DNA from: Bacteroidales bacterium
GTDB taxonomy: Bacteria; Bacteroidota; Bacteroidia; Bacteroidales; UBA12077
Direction of reading: 5' to 3'
Assembly (NCBI GenBank): GCA_019038645.1
Contig: JAHOYT010000029.1
Coordinates: forward strand, 1 to 51,044
DNA: 51,044 bases
In this document: positions 19,378 to 27,584 of the stretch, in pieces
Layout of the letters: every line of letters begins with the position of its first letter
Position numbering within the stretch: the stretch's first letter is position 1
Program-made: the position numbers and the translations under genes
The notes under the pieces: model-generated
Seen by the model: the letters and a program-made list of their open reading frames with translations, nothing else
Databases searched by the model: none
Told to the model about the DNA's origin: nothing

Positions 19378-20236
19378 AAAAAACATTATATGGCTTGCAA
19401 GTTATCCTAAGTCGGGGAATACCTGGTTTAGAATATTTCTTACAAATTTGTTAAGCGATTCTGATACTCCTGCCAATATTAATGATCTGACAGAAACCTC
19501 CATATCAAGTTCCCGAAAAATATTTGATGAATATACAGGTCTTTCATCATCCGATTTAACATTTGAAGAAATTGACAGGATGCGACCTGATGTTTATCGG
19601 ATGCAATCGCTTGAATCAGACGAACTTTTATTCAAAAAAGTCCACGATAAATATTATAGCATAGAAAACGATCAGGCTCTTTTCCCTGCTGAAATATCCA
19701 AAGGAGTTATTTACTTTATCAGGAATCCTTTGGATGTGTTGGTTTCGTTTGCATATCATAGTGCAAGACCTGTTAATAAAATGATTTCAACTCTTAATGA
19801 TTCAAATTACGCGTTTTGTGATAATAAGGACAAATTACAAAATCAATTAAGACAGATTATAGGAAGCTGGTCAGATCATGTAAAAAGCTGGGCCGAGCAA
19901 ACAAACATTCCTGTTCATGTTGTTCGTTATGAAGACATGGTTAATTCAACTTTCGATAGTTTTAGCAAAGCAGTAAAATTTATTGGATTAAAGAAAACAG
20001 AAACTGAAATCTCAGATGCGATTAAAATGAGTGATTTTTCAGTATTGGCGAATCAGGAAAAAAAGGATGGCTTTAAAGAAAAGACAATAAAATCGAAATC
20101 ATTTTTCAGAGAAGGCAAAATTGGCGACTGGAGAAATCACCCGGAAGAAATAATAATGAAAGAAATTATTGCGAATCACAAAGATGTTATGATGAAATTT
20201 GGGTATTTAAATTCTAAAAACAAATCGGTTTTTTAA
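19370..20236 (+). CDS. Sulfotransferase family protein of the lasso peptide locus
   Basis: A 288-aa PAPS-dependent sulfotransferase (PF00685 type). The 5'-phosphosulfate loop WLASYPKSGNTWFR lies near the start, the 3'-phosphate motif YFIRNPLDVLVSFAYH is near residues 118-133, and GKIGDWRNHPEE near residue 250 resembles the GxxGDWK motif. The gene is tightly packed between the kinase (8-nt overlap) and B1 (2-bp gap), so a tailoring role on the lasso peptide is likely. Candidate acceptors are the hydroxyls of Tyr8, Tyr13, Ser or Thr in the predicted core. The acceptor is not known, and carbohydrate substrates cannot be excluded. Confidence 0.85.
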   Translation: MYKKNIIWLASYPKSGNTWFRIFLTNLLSDSDTPANINDLTETSISSSRKIFDEYTGLSSSDLTFEEIDRMRPDVYRMQSLESDELLFKKVHDKYYSIENDQALFPAEISKGVIYFIRNPLDVLVSFAYHSARPVNKMISTLNDSNYAFCDNKDKLQNQLRQIIGSWSDHVKSWAEQTNIPVHVVRYEDMVNSTFDSFSKAVKFIGLKKTETEISDAIKMSDFSVLANQEKKDGFKEKTIKSKSFFREGKIGDWRNHPEEIIMKEIIANHKDVMMKFGYLNSKNKSVF

Positions 20237-20238
20237 TT

Positions 20239-20529
20239 ATGAGTAAAATAACAATCACATTGAATACAATTATTCAGAGAAACAATGAAACTCTAACCAG
20301 CGACCTTGATGGCGAAAAAGTAATGATGAGTATCAAACGTGGAGAATATTATGGACTCGGTAAAACCGGAACATTTATTTGGGATAATATTGATGAGCCG
20401 GTTACAATAAGCGATCTTGTAACTATGATTACAGAAAAATATAATGTGGATAAAAACCGGTGTTTGAACGATATTAAACCTTTTATTGCTGATTTAGTTG
20501 AAAAAGAGTTGATTATTGCAACCAATTAG
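20239..20529 (+). CDS. PqqD-like lasso peptide B1 protein (RiPP recognition element)
   Basis: A 96-aa protein of the PqqD family, which forms a small winged-helix RiPP recognition element that binds the leader peptide and presents it to the protease. The N-terminal strands (ITITLNTIIQRN, TLTSDLDGEKVMMSIKRGEYYGL) and the C-terminal helices around ISDLVTMITEKYNV and IKPFIADLVEKELI match the fold. It sits 2 bp after the sulfotransferase and 34 bp before B2, the usual split B1-B2 arrangement of Gram-positive-like and Bacteroidota lasso clusters. Confidence 0.88.
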   Translation: MSKITITLNTIIQRNNETLTSDLDGEKVMMSIKRGEYYGLGKTGTFIWDNIDEPVTISDLVTMITEKYNVDKNRCLNDIKPFIADLVEKELIIATN

Positions 20530-20563
20530 TTTTGTAAACGTTTAAAAAAGATGAACATATACT

Positions 20564-21001
20564 ATGTTCAAATTGTTAAGAAAATATTATAGCATAGATA
20601 AAACTGAACGTAAAATTTTGAACCGGACTTTCTTTTGGTTGATTTATGCTTTTATCCTGGTTAGGATAGTTCCCTTAAAATGGTTTAGCCATCTTTTGGG
20701 TGAATTTAAAAATGAAGTAGTAGTTGAAATAAATTCCGGGCAAAAGGGATTAATTCAAATGCTAAGAAAAAATATAAGAAGGTGGAAACGCTATTTACCC
20801 TGGAAAGTAAAATGTTTCGAGGAAGCCATTGCAGGGAAAAAAGTTCTTGCAAAATATAAGATAGGCTCAACACTTTATTTGGGTGTTGATAAGAACACAA
20901 ATAAAGAGTTAATAGCTCATGCATGGTTAAAAGCAGGGAATGAAATTATTATTGGCAAAAAGGGATTTGAAAAATTTGTTGTTGTTGGATTTTATAGCTA
21001 G
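20564..21001 (+). CDS. Lasso peptide B2 protein (transglutaminase-like leader peptidase)
   Basis: A 145-aa cysteine protease of the lasso B2/transglutaminase-like family. The likely catalytic Cys84 is in WKVKCFEEAIAGKKVL and His119 in AHAWLKAGNEIIIG, the characteristic HAW motif. A hydrophobic segment near residues 23-37 may anchor it to the membrane. It removes the leader after recruitment by B1, freeing the alpha-amine of Gly1 for cyclisation. The third acidic residue of the triad is not obvious. The precursor gene begins 135 bp downstream. Confidence 0.87.
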   Translation: MFKLLRKYYSIDKTERKILNRTFFWLIYAFILVRIVPLKWFSHLLGEFKNEVVVEINSGQKGLIQMLRKNIRRWKRYLPWKVKCFEEAIAGKKVLAKYKIGSTLYLGVDKNTNKELIAHAWLKAGNEIIIGKKGFEKFVVVGFYS

Positions 21002-21117
21002 AAAATAAATTATTATAATATAGAAAGTGGTATAAATCATTTTTACAGAAAAAAACTTGTAGAATAAATAAAAGCATAATAAATTTACTGTAAATAAACT
21101 ATTTGCGTATAATTTAA

Positions 21118-21125
21118 TAGTTTTG
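21118..21125 (+). promoter_or_regulatory. Promoter -7 element of the lasso precursor gene
   Basis: TAGTTTTG is an exact TAnnTTTG match in the 132-bp spacer after B2. It would place the transcription start near 21131. A dedicated promoter is common for lasso precursors, which are needed in excess over the enzymes. Confidence 0.5.
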
Positions 21126-21136
21126 CACCAATTTTG

Positions 21137-21316
21137 ATGATGGAATATAAATGTGATGAGATGGAAGAATTGAAGAATAATAAAGAAGAAGATAAAACCG
21201 ACAATAAAATTCTCTGGGAAGTTCCCAAACTTTATTCTTTAGATAAAGGAAAAACTGAAGGTGGAACTTTGATGAGCACTTATGAAGATGCTGATTATTC
21301 AGATCCAAACTCGTAA
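21137..21316 (+). CDS. Lasso peptide precursor with predicted core GGTLMSTYEDADYSDPNS
   Basis: A 59-aa peptide when started at the first ATG. ATGs also occur at 21140 and 21161; the promoter at 21118-21125 would leave almost no leader for the first two, so 21161 (50 aa) is a serious alternative. The leader holds a WEVP motif, equivalent to the YxxP element recognised by B1, and ends KTE, giving the conserved Thr at position -2. The core is encoded at 21260-21313. Gly1 to Glu9 would form a nine-residue ring, and the tail DADYSDPNS ends in Ser, the expected kinase target. There is no Cys in the core, so it is a class II lasso peptide. The prediction rests on motifs and context. Confidence 0.85.
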   Translation: MMEYKCDEMEELKNNKEEDKTDNKILWEVPKLYSLDKGKTEGGTLMSTYEDADYSDPNS

Positions 21317-21335
21317 ATATTTAAAAAAACATACA

Positions 21336-24300
21336 ATGAAAAAACTCTTATTAGCACTTATTTTATTTTCGATTTTATCAAATAGGGTGTTTTCTCAGAA
21401 CTTTATTTTATCGAATTCAATAACCAGTAGTTCAAAGGTTAGAACTGCAGAGCTAAAAAAGGTAAGCGATGGAGTGTTGTATTATGGAGATTTCATTGGC
21501 ACCCTGAATGTAACAGGAAATCCTTCAGCTGATGTGAGAGATATTTTTCTTGCAAAATACAATGATAGTTTTGAATTAGAATGGATACAACAGATTGGAG
21601 GAACTTTAAAGGACTGGGCGTATGATTTAGTTGTTCATGATAATTATATATATATAGTTGGAAGGTATCAAGGCACATGCATATTCGATGGTGGTGCTGA
21701 GGTATTGTCAGCTTTAGGAATTGTTTATGATTCCTTTTTAGCTAAATATAAGTTAGATGGAACATTTGTGTGGGCGAAACCTTTTGCCTATAACGAAGCA
21801 GATCAACAAGCAACAACTATTGATGTTGATAAAAATGATGATTTGATTATTGGAGGATTCTATACAGATTCAATAACGTTTGAAATTGATAAATTTATTT
21901 CGGCCAACGGAATGTTTTATTCAAAGGCTGATACTTCAGGAGCTCTTCTTTGGGTAGAAAATATCCCTACCGATAATACAGGTAGTAAAATACAAGCAAT
22001 TAGTGCTTTCGATGACGGATACTATTTTACAGGTAATGTAGAAGGAGCTGCAACATTTGATATTGGCGGTATTGCTAGTAATGATCCTTTATTTAGTGAT
22101 GTATTTTTATATAAAACAGGATTTACAGGGACTGGTTCCTGGTTGCGGAAAACATATGGATACGGATCAGCTGATACTAAAACAGGAACTATTACTGGCG
22201 ACGATTATGGTAATATTTATTTTACCGGACTTTACGGAGGAACATACATTGAAGTTGATGAAAACAGTTCTCAAATATCGTCCCAAACTCTTGTAAATAA
22301 TGGAAGTTTAGATGCATTTATAATTAAATATAATAAAACAGGCGATTTAAGCTGGCACTATAATTATGGTAATGCCGGGGAAGAATGGGCCAGAGATATA
22401 GAATTTAAAAATGGATTTTTATATTTAACAGGATATTTTAGCGACACATTATTTGTTGAGAATGATACATTAATCTCAAGTGACCCTCTTGATTATGATG
22501 CTATTTTGGGAATGTTTGACTCCGAGGGTAATATGTTAAGAGCAGCACATATCGAAGATGCAAATGATGGAACTACATCAGGTATTGCGCTTAGCGTAGA
22601 TAGTGAAAACAATGCATATTGGGGAGGCGATTTTAAGGCATCACAAATAACAATTGGAGATAGTACATTTAATAAGTCGGGTATTCAGTCTGGTTTCATT
22701 TCAAAATATAAACCAACTTATACTGTGGCTTTTACAAAAAAACAAAATCTTACTTGTAATGGAGATAGCGATGGAGAATTGATAGTAACTCCTTATTTTG
22801 GTGTACCACCATTTAATTATAACTGGAGCCATGATGTAGGATTAAATGATTCAACTGCAACAGGGTTGCCTGCAGGAAGATATACTGTTACGGTAACAGA
22901 TTTTTTGGATTCCATTGCAACTATATTTTATGATATAACTGAACCCGATGCTTTTATATTTGATCCTACAATTACAGATGTTACAACATGTAGTTATAAT
23001 TCAAATGGAGCTATTGATTTAAATGTTTCCGGAGGTAATGGAGGCAATACTTACTTTTGGATTGGAGAAGAAACAGAGAATATTGAAGATCAAACAGGTC
23101 TTGGTATTGGAAGCTTTTATGTTACAGTTACAGACACAGAAGGATGTACAAATGATACAGCAATAAATATTACAGGTCCTGAACCAGTTATCTTTAACGG
23201 AACTTTAGTTACAGATGATTCCGGAGTAGATCCTATACATAATGGTGCAATAGACTTAGTATTAGTTGGTGGATCTACCACTCCTGCAAACTATGGAGCT
23301 TCATGGACTGGTCCTTCCGGATATAATGCAGCAACACAAGATATTTCAAGCCTCGCAGCTGGGACATATTATGTTACTGTAACAGATGAGAACAGTTGTT
23401 TATTTGACTCGAGTTTTACAGTTGTAGATTTAGATACATTATTTGCTTATATTTCAAATAAGAAAGATGATTGTACGGGACTCCCTGGTGATGGCACGGC
23501 ACAAGTTAGTTATTATACACCAAATGCAACTGCCGTAATATCTTATTCATGGAGTCATGATGGAGGTTTAAATGATTCGGTTGCAACAGGATTAGCAGCT
23601 GGATTATATTATGTTACTGTTACTGATAGTGATTTATCTGAAACATCTGTGGATAGTGTTCAGATATTAGATTTAGGCTATACAATGACAGGGGATTTAG
23701 ATGGAACTCTAGATGTGAATTGTAAAGGTGATTCTGATGGTTATATAGATTTAACAGTTATAACTCCAGGACAATCACCATATTTATATGAATGGAGTAA
23801 TGGCGACACAACACAGGATATTATCAATTTACCAGCAGCTACATATAGTGTTACAGTTACTGATGATAATGCATGTACATTACAAATATCAAATTATACA
23901 ATATCAGAGCCAGCTTTAGATTTAACGGTACCACCACCTGGTATTTCTTCATATATTTTATGTTACGGTGATTTAAATGGAGCGCTTTTAGCCGATCCTT
24001 CAGGTGGTAATGGAGGTTATACTTATAAGTGGAACGACCCTGGGGATCAAACAAGTAATCCGGCTACAGGGCTGGAAGCAGGATTTTATACTGTAACTGT
24101 AACTGACTCTAAATTATGTACTGCATCTTCAGGTGTTAATCTTACTCAACCAGATGTTCTTACTGTTTCAGGTATTATAGGTGATTTAACTTGCTTTGAT
24201 GATAACAGTGGAACAATTGCTTTAACAGTTGGGGGGGGGACTCCTTCATACGATTATTTTTGGTCCACTTCAGATGGTAATGGATTAGCTGTGGTTGATA

Positions 24301-25157
24301 AAAATCAAAATGGATTATCCGCGGGATCCTATGAAGTTACTATTACTGATGGAAATTTATGTGAAGTTTCAGATACTTTTATTGCAGCAGAGCCTTTACA
24401 GATACAAATAGATACAGAAAATAAAACGGATATTACAACATGTAATGGAGATGCTACCGGCACTATTACAATTACAGCTTCCGGAGGAACAGGAGTTTTA
24501 ACATACACATTGAATCCAGGAGCAGTTCAAACTAATACAACAGGAATATTTTATGGTTTAATTGCAGATACTTATACAGTAGATGTTGATGATGATAATA
24601 ATTGTGGGCCGGTTAAGTCAAGTTCAATTGCAATTGCCGAACCATTAGTTATTACTATTGATTCGGAAAACTCAACAGATGCATCTTCTCAAACTACAGC
24701 TGATGGAACAATAACAATTACCGCCTCTGGTGGTACCGGAAATTTAACTTTTACTTTAAAACCGGATAATACATCAAATCAAACAGGAATATTTACATCC
24801 ATATTGCCTGAAGATTACACTGTAGAAGTTAGTGACGAGAATGATTGCGGACCTTTGACTTCAGGTATAATTACAGTTAGTTTCCCTGATGCAATTGAAG
24901 ATATATTAGCTAATGATAGAATCAGAATATATCCGAATCCAACATCTGATAAGATATTTATTGAGGTTGATATCGATAATGATAATCTGAGTGTGGAAGT
25001 TTTAAGCGTTTCCGGACAGATATTATTGAACAAAGTTATTAAATCAAACGGAGTTACTAAGGATGAGCTTGATTTATCCAGTTATCCAAAAGGTGTTTAT
25101 TTTATAAGAATTTTTAATAATCAATTTAACTTTACAGATAAGATATTATTGCAATAA
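21336..25157 (+). CDS. T9SS-secreted cell-surface protein with SprB repeats
   Basis: A 1273-aa exported protein. A Sec signal peptide (MKKLLLALILFSILSNRVFSQ) is followed by a propeller-like region to about residue 460 with repeated FLAKYN/W/GG...D units. Residues about 470-1185 hold roughly nine SprB-type repeats, each ending in a form of AGxYxVTVTD. A type A T9SS sorting domain (IRIYPNPTSDKIFIEV to KGVYFIRIFNN) closes the protein. It is likely an adhesin or gliding-type surface protein. The frame stays open upstream to 21282, but ATG 21336 precedes the signal peptide. It starts 20 nt after the lasso precursor with no terminator between them. A nine-G run lies at 24231-24239. Confidence 0.88.
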   Translation: MKKLLLALILFSILSNRVFSQNFILSNSITSSSKVRTAELKKVSDGVLYYGDFIGTLNVTGNPSADVRDIFLAKYNDSFELEWIQQIGGTLKDWAYDLVVHDNYIYIVGRYQGTCIFDGGAEVLSALGIVYDSFLAKYKLDGTFVWAKPFAYNEADQQATTIDVDKNDDLIIGGFYTDSITFEIDKFISANGMFYSKADTSGALLWVENIPTDNTGSKIQAISAFDDGYYFTGNVEGAATFDIGGIASNDPLFSDVFLYKTGFTGTGSWLRKTYGYGSADTKTGTITGDDYGNIYFTGLYGGTYIEVDENSSQISSQTLVNNGSLDAFIIKYNKTGDLSWHYNYGNAGEEWARDIEFKNGFLYLTGYFSDTLFVENDTLISSDPLDYDAILGMFDSEGNMLRAAHIEDANDGTTSGIALSVDSENNAYWGGDFKASQITIGDSTFNKSGIQSGFISKYKPTYTVAFTKKQNLTCNGDSDGELIVTPYFGVPPFNYNWSHDVGLNDSTATGLPAGRYTVTVTDFLDSIATIFYDITEPDAFIFDPTITDVTTCSYNSNGAIDLNVSGGNGGNTYFWIGEETENIEDQTGLGIGSFYVTVTDTEGCTNDTAINITGPEPVIFNGTLVTDDSGVDPIHNGAIDLVLVGGSTTPANYGASWTGPSGYNAATQDISSLAAGTYYVTVTDENSCLFDSSFTVVDLDTLFAYISNKKDDCTGLPGDGTAQVSYYTPNATAVISYSWSHDGGLNDSVATGLAAGLYYVTVTDSDLSETSVDSVQILDLGYTMTGDLDGTLDVNCKGDSDGYIDLTVITPGQSPYLYEWSNGDTTQDIINLPAATYSVTVTDDNACTLQISNYTISEPALDLTVPPPGISSYILCYGDLNGALLADPSGGNGGYTYKWNDPGDQTSNPATGLEAGFYTVTVTDSKLCTASSGVNLTQPDVLTVSGIIGDLTCFDDNSGTIALTVGGGTPSYDYFWSTSDGNGLAVVDKNQNGLSAGSYEVTITDGNLCEVSDTFIAAEPLQIQIDTENKTDITTCNGDATGTITITASGGTGVLTYTLNPGAVQTNTTGIFYGLIADTYTVDVDDDNNCGPVKSSSIAIAEPLVITIDSENSTDASSQTTADGTITITASGGTGNLTFTLKPDNTSNQTGIFTSILPEDYTVEVSDENDCGPLTSGIITVSFPDAIEDILANDRIRIYPNPTSDKIFIEVDIDNDNLSVEVLSVSGQILLNKVIKSNGVTKDELDLSSYPKGVYFIRIFNNQFNFTDKILLQ
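24231..24239 (+). repeat. Homopolymeric G9 tract inside the T9SS surface protein gene
   Basis: Nine consecutive G bases encode Gly-Gly-Gly in the context TVGGGTPSYDYFW. In an AT-rich genome such a run is exceptional. Loss or gain of one base would shift the frame and remove the C-terminal T9SS sorting domain, so the tract could act as a slipped-strand switch. Confidence 0.7.
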
Positions 25158-25179
25158 GCAAAATAAATTAGAATATTAC

Positions 25180-25236
25180 GAAGAAGCTGTCTCAAAAGCA
25201 ACAAAAAGAGCTTTCGAGACAGCTTCTTCTTTATTG
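25180..25236. terminator. Long hairpin terminator after the T9SS surface protein gene
   Basis: A perfect 14-bp inverted repeat, GAAGAAGCTGTCTC (25180-25193) and GAGACAGCTTCTTC (25216-25229), has an inner AAAGC/GCTTT stem and is followed by T-rich sequence. The GCTGTCTCAAAAG core looks like an end motif found at many intergenic hairpins in Bacteroidota, so it may also be a dispersed repeat. Confidence 0.75.
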
Positions 25237-25259
25237 TTAATATACGGTGATAAATTAAT

Positions 25260-25290
25260 TTGTAGCATTTCTTTTAGATAATTATCTTTG
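25260..25290 (+). promoter_or_regulatory. Promoter of purD
   Basis: TTG (25260-25262), a 20-bp spacer and TATCTTTG (25283-25290) form a textbook Bacteroidota promoter, 21 bp before ATG 25312. It rules out an earlier in-frame start. Confidence 0.75.
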
Positions 25291-25311
25291 TTTCCAATAA
25301 AATTATTAATT

Positions 25312-26589
25312 ATGAACATACTTCTTTTAGGTTCGGGCGGCCGCGAACATGCTCTTGCGTGGAAAATTAGCCAGAGTAATAAAATCAGTAAATTGTTTAT
25401 TGCGCCGGGAAATGCCGGAACATCAGAATTTGGTGAAAACATTGAACTTAATCTATCAGATTTTAAAGCAATAAAAAACCTTACTATTGAGAAGGAAATA
25501 GAAATGGTCATTGTTGGTCCGGAACAACCTTTGGTTGATGGAATCAGCGATTATTTTTTAAATGATAAGGATTTAAAAGCGATTCCGGTTATTGGCCCGG
25601 TTAAAGCAGGAGCTATTTTGGAAGGAAGCAAGGACTTTGCAAAAACATTTATGAGCAAATACGGGATTCCTACTGCCGGATATAAATCTTTTACAAAAAA
25701 CAATATCGATAATGGAAAAGCTTTTCTGGAAGAACTTTCAGCACCATATGTTCTTAAAGCCGATGGTCTTGCAGCCGGGAAAGGAGTCCTGATATTAGAT
25801 GATTTAGAAGAAGCCAAAAGTGCTTTAGAAGAAATGCTAAATGGTCAATTTGGGAAGGCCAGCAATACTGTAGTAATTGAAGAATTTCTGAGTGGTATTG
25901 AGTTATCTGTTTTTGCTGTTACTGATGGGAAATCATATAAGATACTACCAGAAGCTAAGGATTACAAAAGGATTGGAGAAGGAGATACCGGACTAAATAC
26001 AGGAGGCATGGGAGCGGTTTCTCCCGTTCCTTTTGCAGATAAGGAATTTATGGACAAAGTGGAAAAAAGGATAGTAAAACCAACTATAGATGGATTAGTT
26101 AATGAGAAAATCAATTATAAAGGGTTTGTTTTTTTTGGATTAATAAATGTTGGAGGAGACCCATGGGTAATTGAGTATAATGTTAGAATGGGAGATCCTG
26201 AAGCGGAAGTTGTAATTCCAAGAATTGAGTCGGATATTGTTGAATTATTTGTACACATTAAAAATGAAACTCTGGAAGAGGCAAATATTGAGTTTAGCAA
26301 AAATGCCTGTGCTACCGTTATGATGGTTTCAGGTGGGTATCCGGGAGAATATTCAAAAGGCAAACAAATAGAAATCCCTGAAATTAATGACTCTATAATA
26401 TTCCATGCCGGAACCAGGAGAAATGATTCTGGAATTGTAACCGCCGGAGGGCGTGTAATAGCAGTATCATCAATGGGGGAAAATATTTTTGATGCTCTGG
26501 ATAAGAGCTATAAGAATGCCGGGTTAATAAATTTTGAGGATAAATATTATAGAAACGATATCGGATTTGATTTAAAATATAAAGGATGA
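25312..26589 (+). CDS. purD: Phosphoribosylamine-glycine ligase PurD
   Basis: A 425-aa ATP-grasp enzyme of purine synthesis that joins glycine to phosphoribosylamine. Signatures are LLLGSGGREHALAWK at the N-terminus, VGPEQPLVDGI, the ATP-grasp segments YVLKADGLAAGKGVLI and GGMGAVSP, and EYNVRMGDPEAEVVIPRI. The length is normal. The start at ATG 25312 is chosen because the promoter ends at 25290. The stop codon overlaps the next gene start as ATGA, so the membrane protein behind it is translationally coupled. Confidence 0.96.
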   Translation: MNILLLGSGGREHALAWKISQSNKISKLFIAPGNAGTSEFGENIELNLSDFKAIKNLTIEKEIEMVIVGPEQPLVDGISDYFLNDKDLKAIPVIGPVKAGAILEGSKDFAKTFMSKYGIPTAGYKSFTKNNIDNGKAFLEELSAPYVLKADGLAAGKGVLILDDLEEAKSALEEMLNGQFGKASNTVVIEEFLSGIELSVFAVTDGKSYKILPEAKDYKRIGEGDTGLNTGGMGAVSPVPFADKEFMDKVEKRIVKPTIDGLVNEKINYKGFVFFGLINVGGDPWVIEYNVRMGDPEAEVVIPRIESDIVELFVHIKNETLEEANIEFSKNACATVMMVSGGYPGEYSKGKQIEIPEINDSIIFHAGTRRNDSGIVTAGGRVIAVSSMGENIFDALDKSYKNAGLINFEDKYYRNDIGFDLKYKG

Positions 26590-27584
26590 TTTCAGCTATT
26601 TTAAAAAGCAACAGGCCGGGAGTTATAGTTCTTATAGTTTTTACCGGAATTCTCACATGGGGATATTCATTTTTAAATCCGGTTGTTATTGCATTGCCTC
26701 TGGATAATTTTAATATGCCGTTGTATAGTTTTCTGGCGGTTATTTCCCCTGGAGATTCTTTAATATCAGTATTTATAGGATTTGTTTTAGTTTTATTGCA
26801 GGCCTTTATGTTAATACAGTTTAATAAAAAATATATTCTCATCAATTACAGAACATATTTACCGGCCTTTTTCTATATTTTAATTTCTGGCAGCTTTATT
26901 CCGTTGCAAAGATTAAATCCTGTTCTGATTGGAACAATTTTTATTTTTATCTCGTTAGATTATATTTTTAGCACTTATAGAATAGAATATGCTTTAAATA
27001 AACTTTTTCTGGCAGGATTTTTTGTATCAATTGCATCTCTTTTCTGGGCTCCGTTTGCGATTTTTATTAGCATAATTTGGATCTCATTATCTTTTCTCAG
27101 ACCATTTATTGGTCGAGATTGGATTGTTAGTATTCTAGGATTTTTTACCCCGTATTTATTTGTCTTTGTTCTATATTTTGTATTTTTTGACAGAATAGAA
27201 TTAGTGGGTTTAGCAGAAAGCATAAATGCTGGTTTCGGTCTGATTAAAGAGTTTAGTACTCTACATTTATCGTATTATTTATTTTACGGATTTTTATTAT
27301 TTATAATCATAAATGCCAGTTATACTATTGTTGTAAATTATCAAAAGAAAAAAATTAAAACCAGAAAATACTTTGGAATCAACTGGTGGATATTTGTAAT
27401 TTCTCTGTTGTTATTTTTATTTTTTAAGAATGTGTCTTATGAAATAATTTATTTATTTGGCATTCCCGTTTCTTTTCTTCTAACAGATTATTTTTATACT
27501 ATTAAGAAGGATTGGTATTTGAATAGTATAATTGTTATACTTATAGGTTTAATTGTATTTATACAAATAACAGCTCATTATTAA
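26586..27584 (+). CDS. DUF6427-like integral membrane protein
   Basis: A 332-aa very hydrophobic protein with about ten membrane helices and few charged residues. The N-terminus (MISAILKSNRPGVIVLIVF) and overall pattern resemble the DUF6427 family of Bacteroidota membrane proteins, whose function is unknown. It overlaps purD by 4 nt (ATGA), so it is translated from the same transcript, although no purine-related function is evident. The stop codon lies inside the hairpin that ends the operon. Confidence 0.65.
   Translation: MISAILKSNRPGVIVLIVFTGILTWGYSFLNPVVIALPLDNFNMPLYSFLAVISPGDSLISVFIGFVLVLLQAFMLIQFNKKYILINYRTYLPAFFYILISGSFIPLQRLNPVLIGTIFIFISLDYIFSTYRIEYALNKLFLAGFFVSIASLFWAPFAIFISIIWISLSFLRPFIGRDWIVSILGFFTPYLFVFVLYFVFFDRIELVGLAESINAGFGLIKEFSTLHLSYYLFYGFLLFIIINASYTIVVNYQKKKIKTRKYFGINWWIFVISLLLFLFFKNVSYEIIYLFGIPVSFLLTDYFYTIKKDWYLNSIIVILIGLIVFIQITAHY

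Noticed and set aside
21134-21136. TTG as start codon of the lasso precursor
   Set aside because: ATG codons follow immediately at 21137 and 21140 and another at 21161; there is no reason to prefer TTG.
22740-24880. Regularly spaced repeats in the T9SS protein considered as a CRISPR or DNA tandem array
   Set aside because: The repeats are conserved at protein level (AGxYxVTVTD units about 80 residues apart) with diverged DNA, as expected for SprB repeats.
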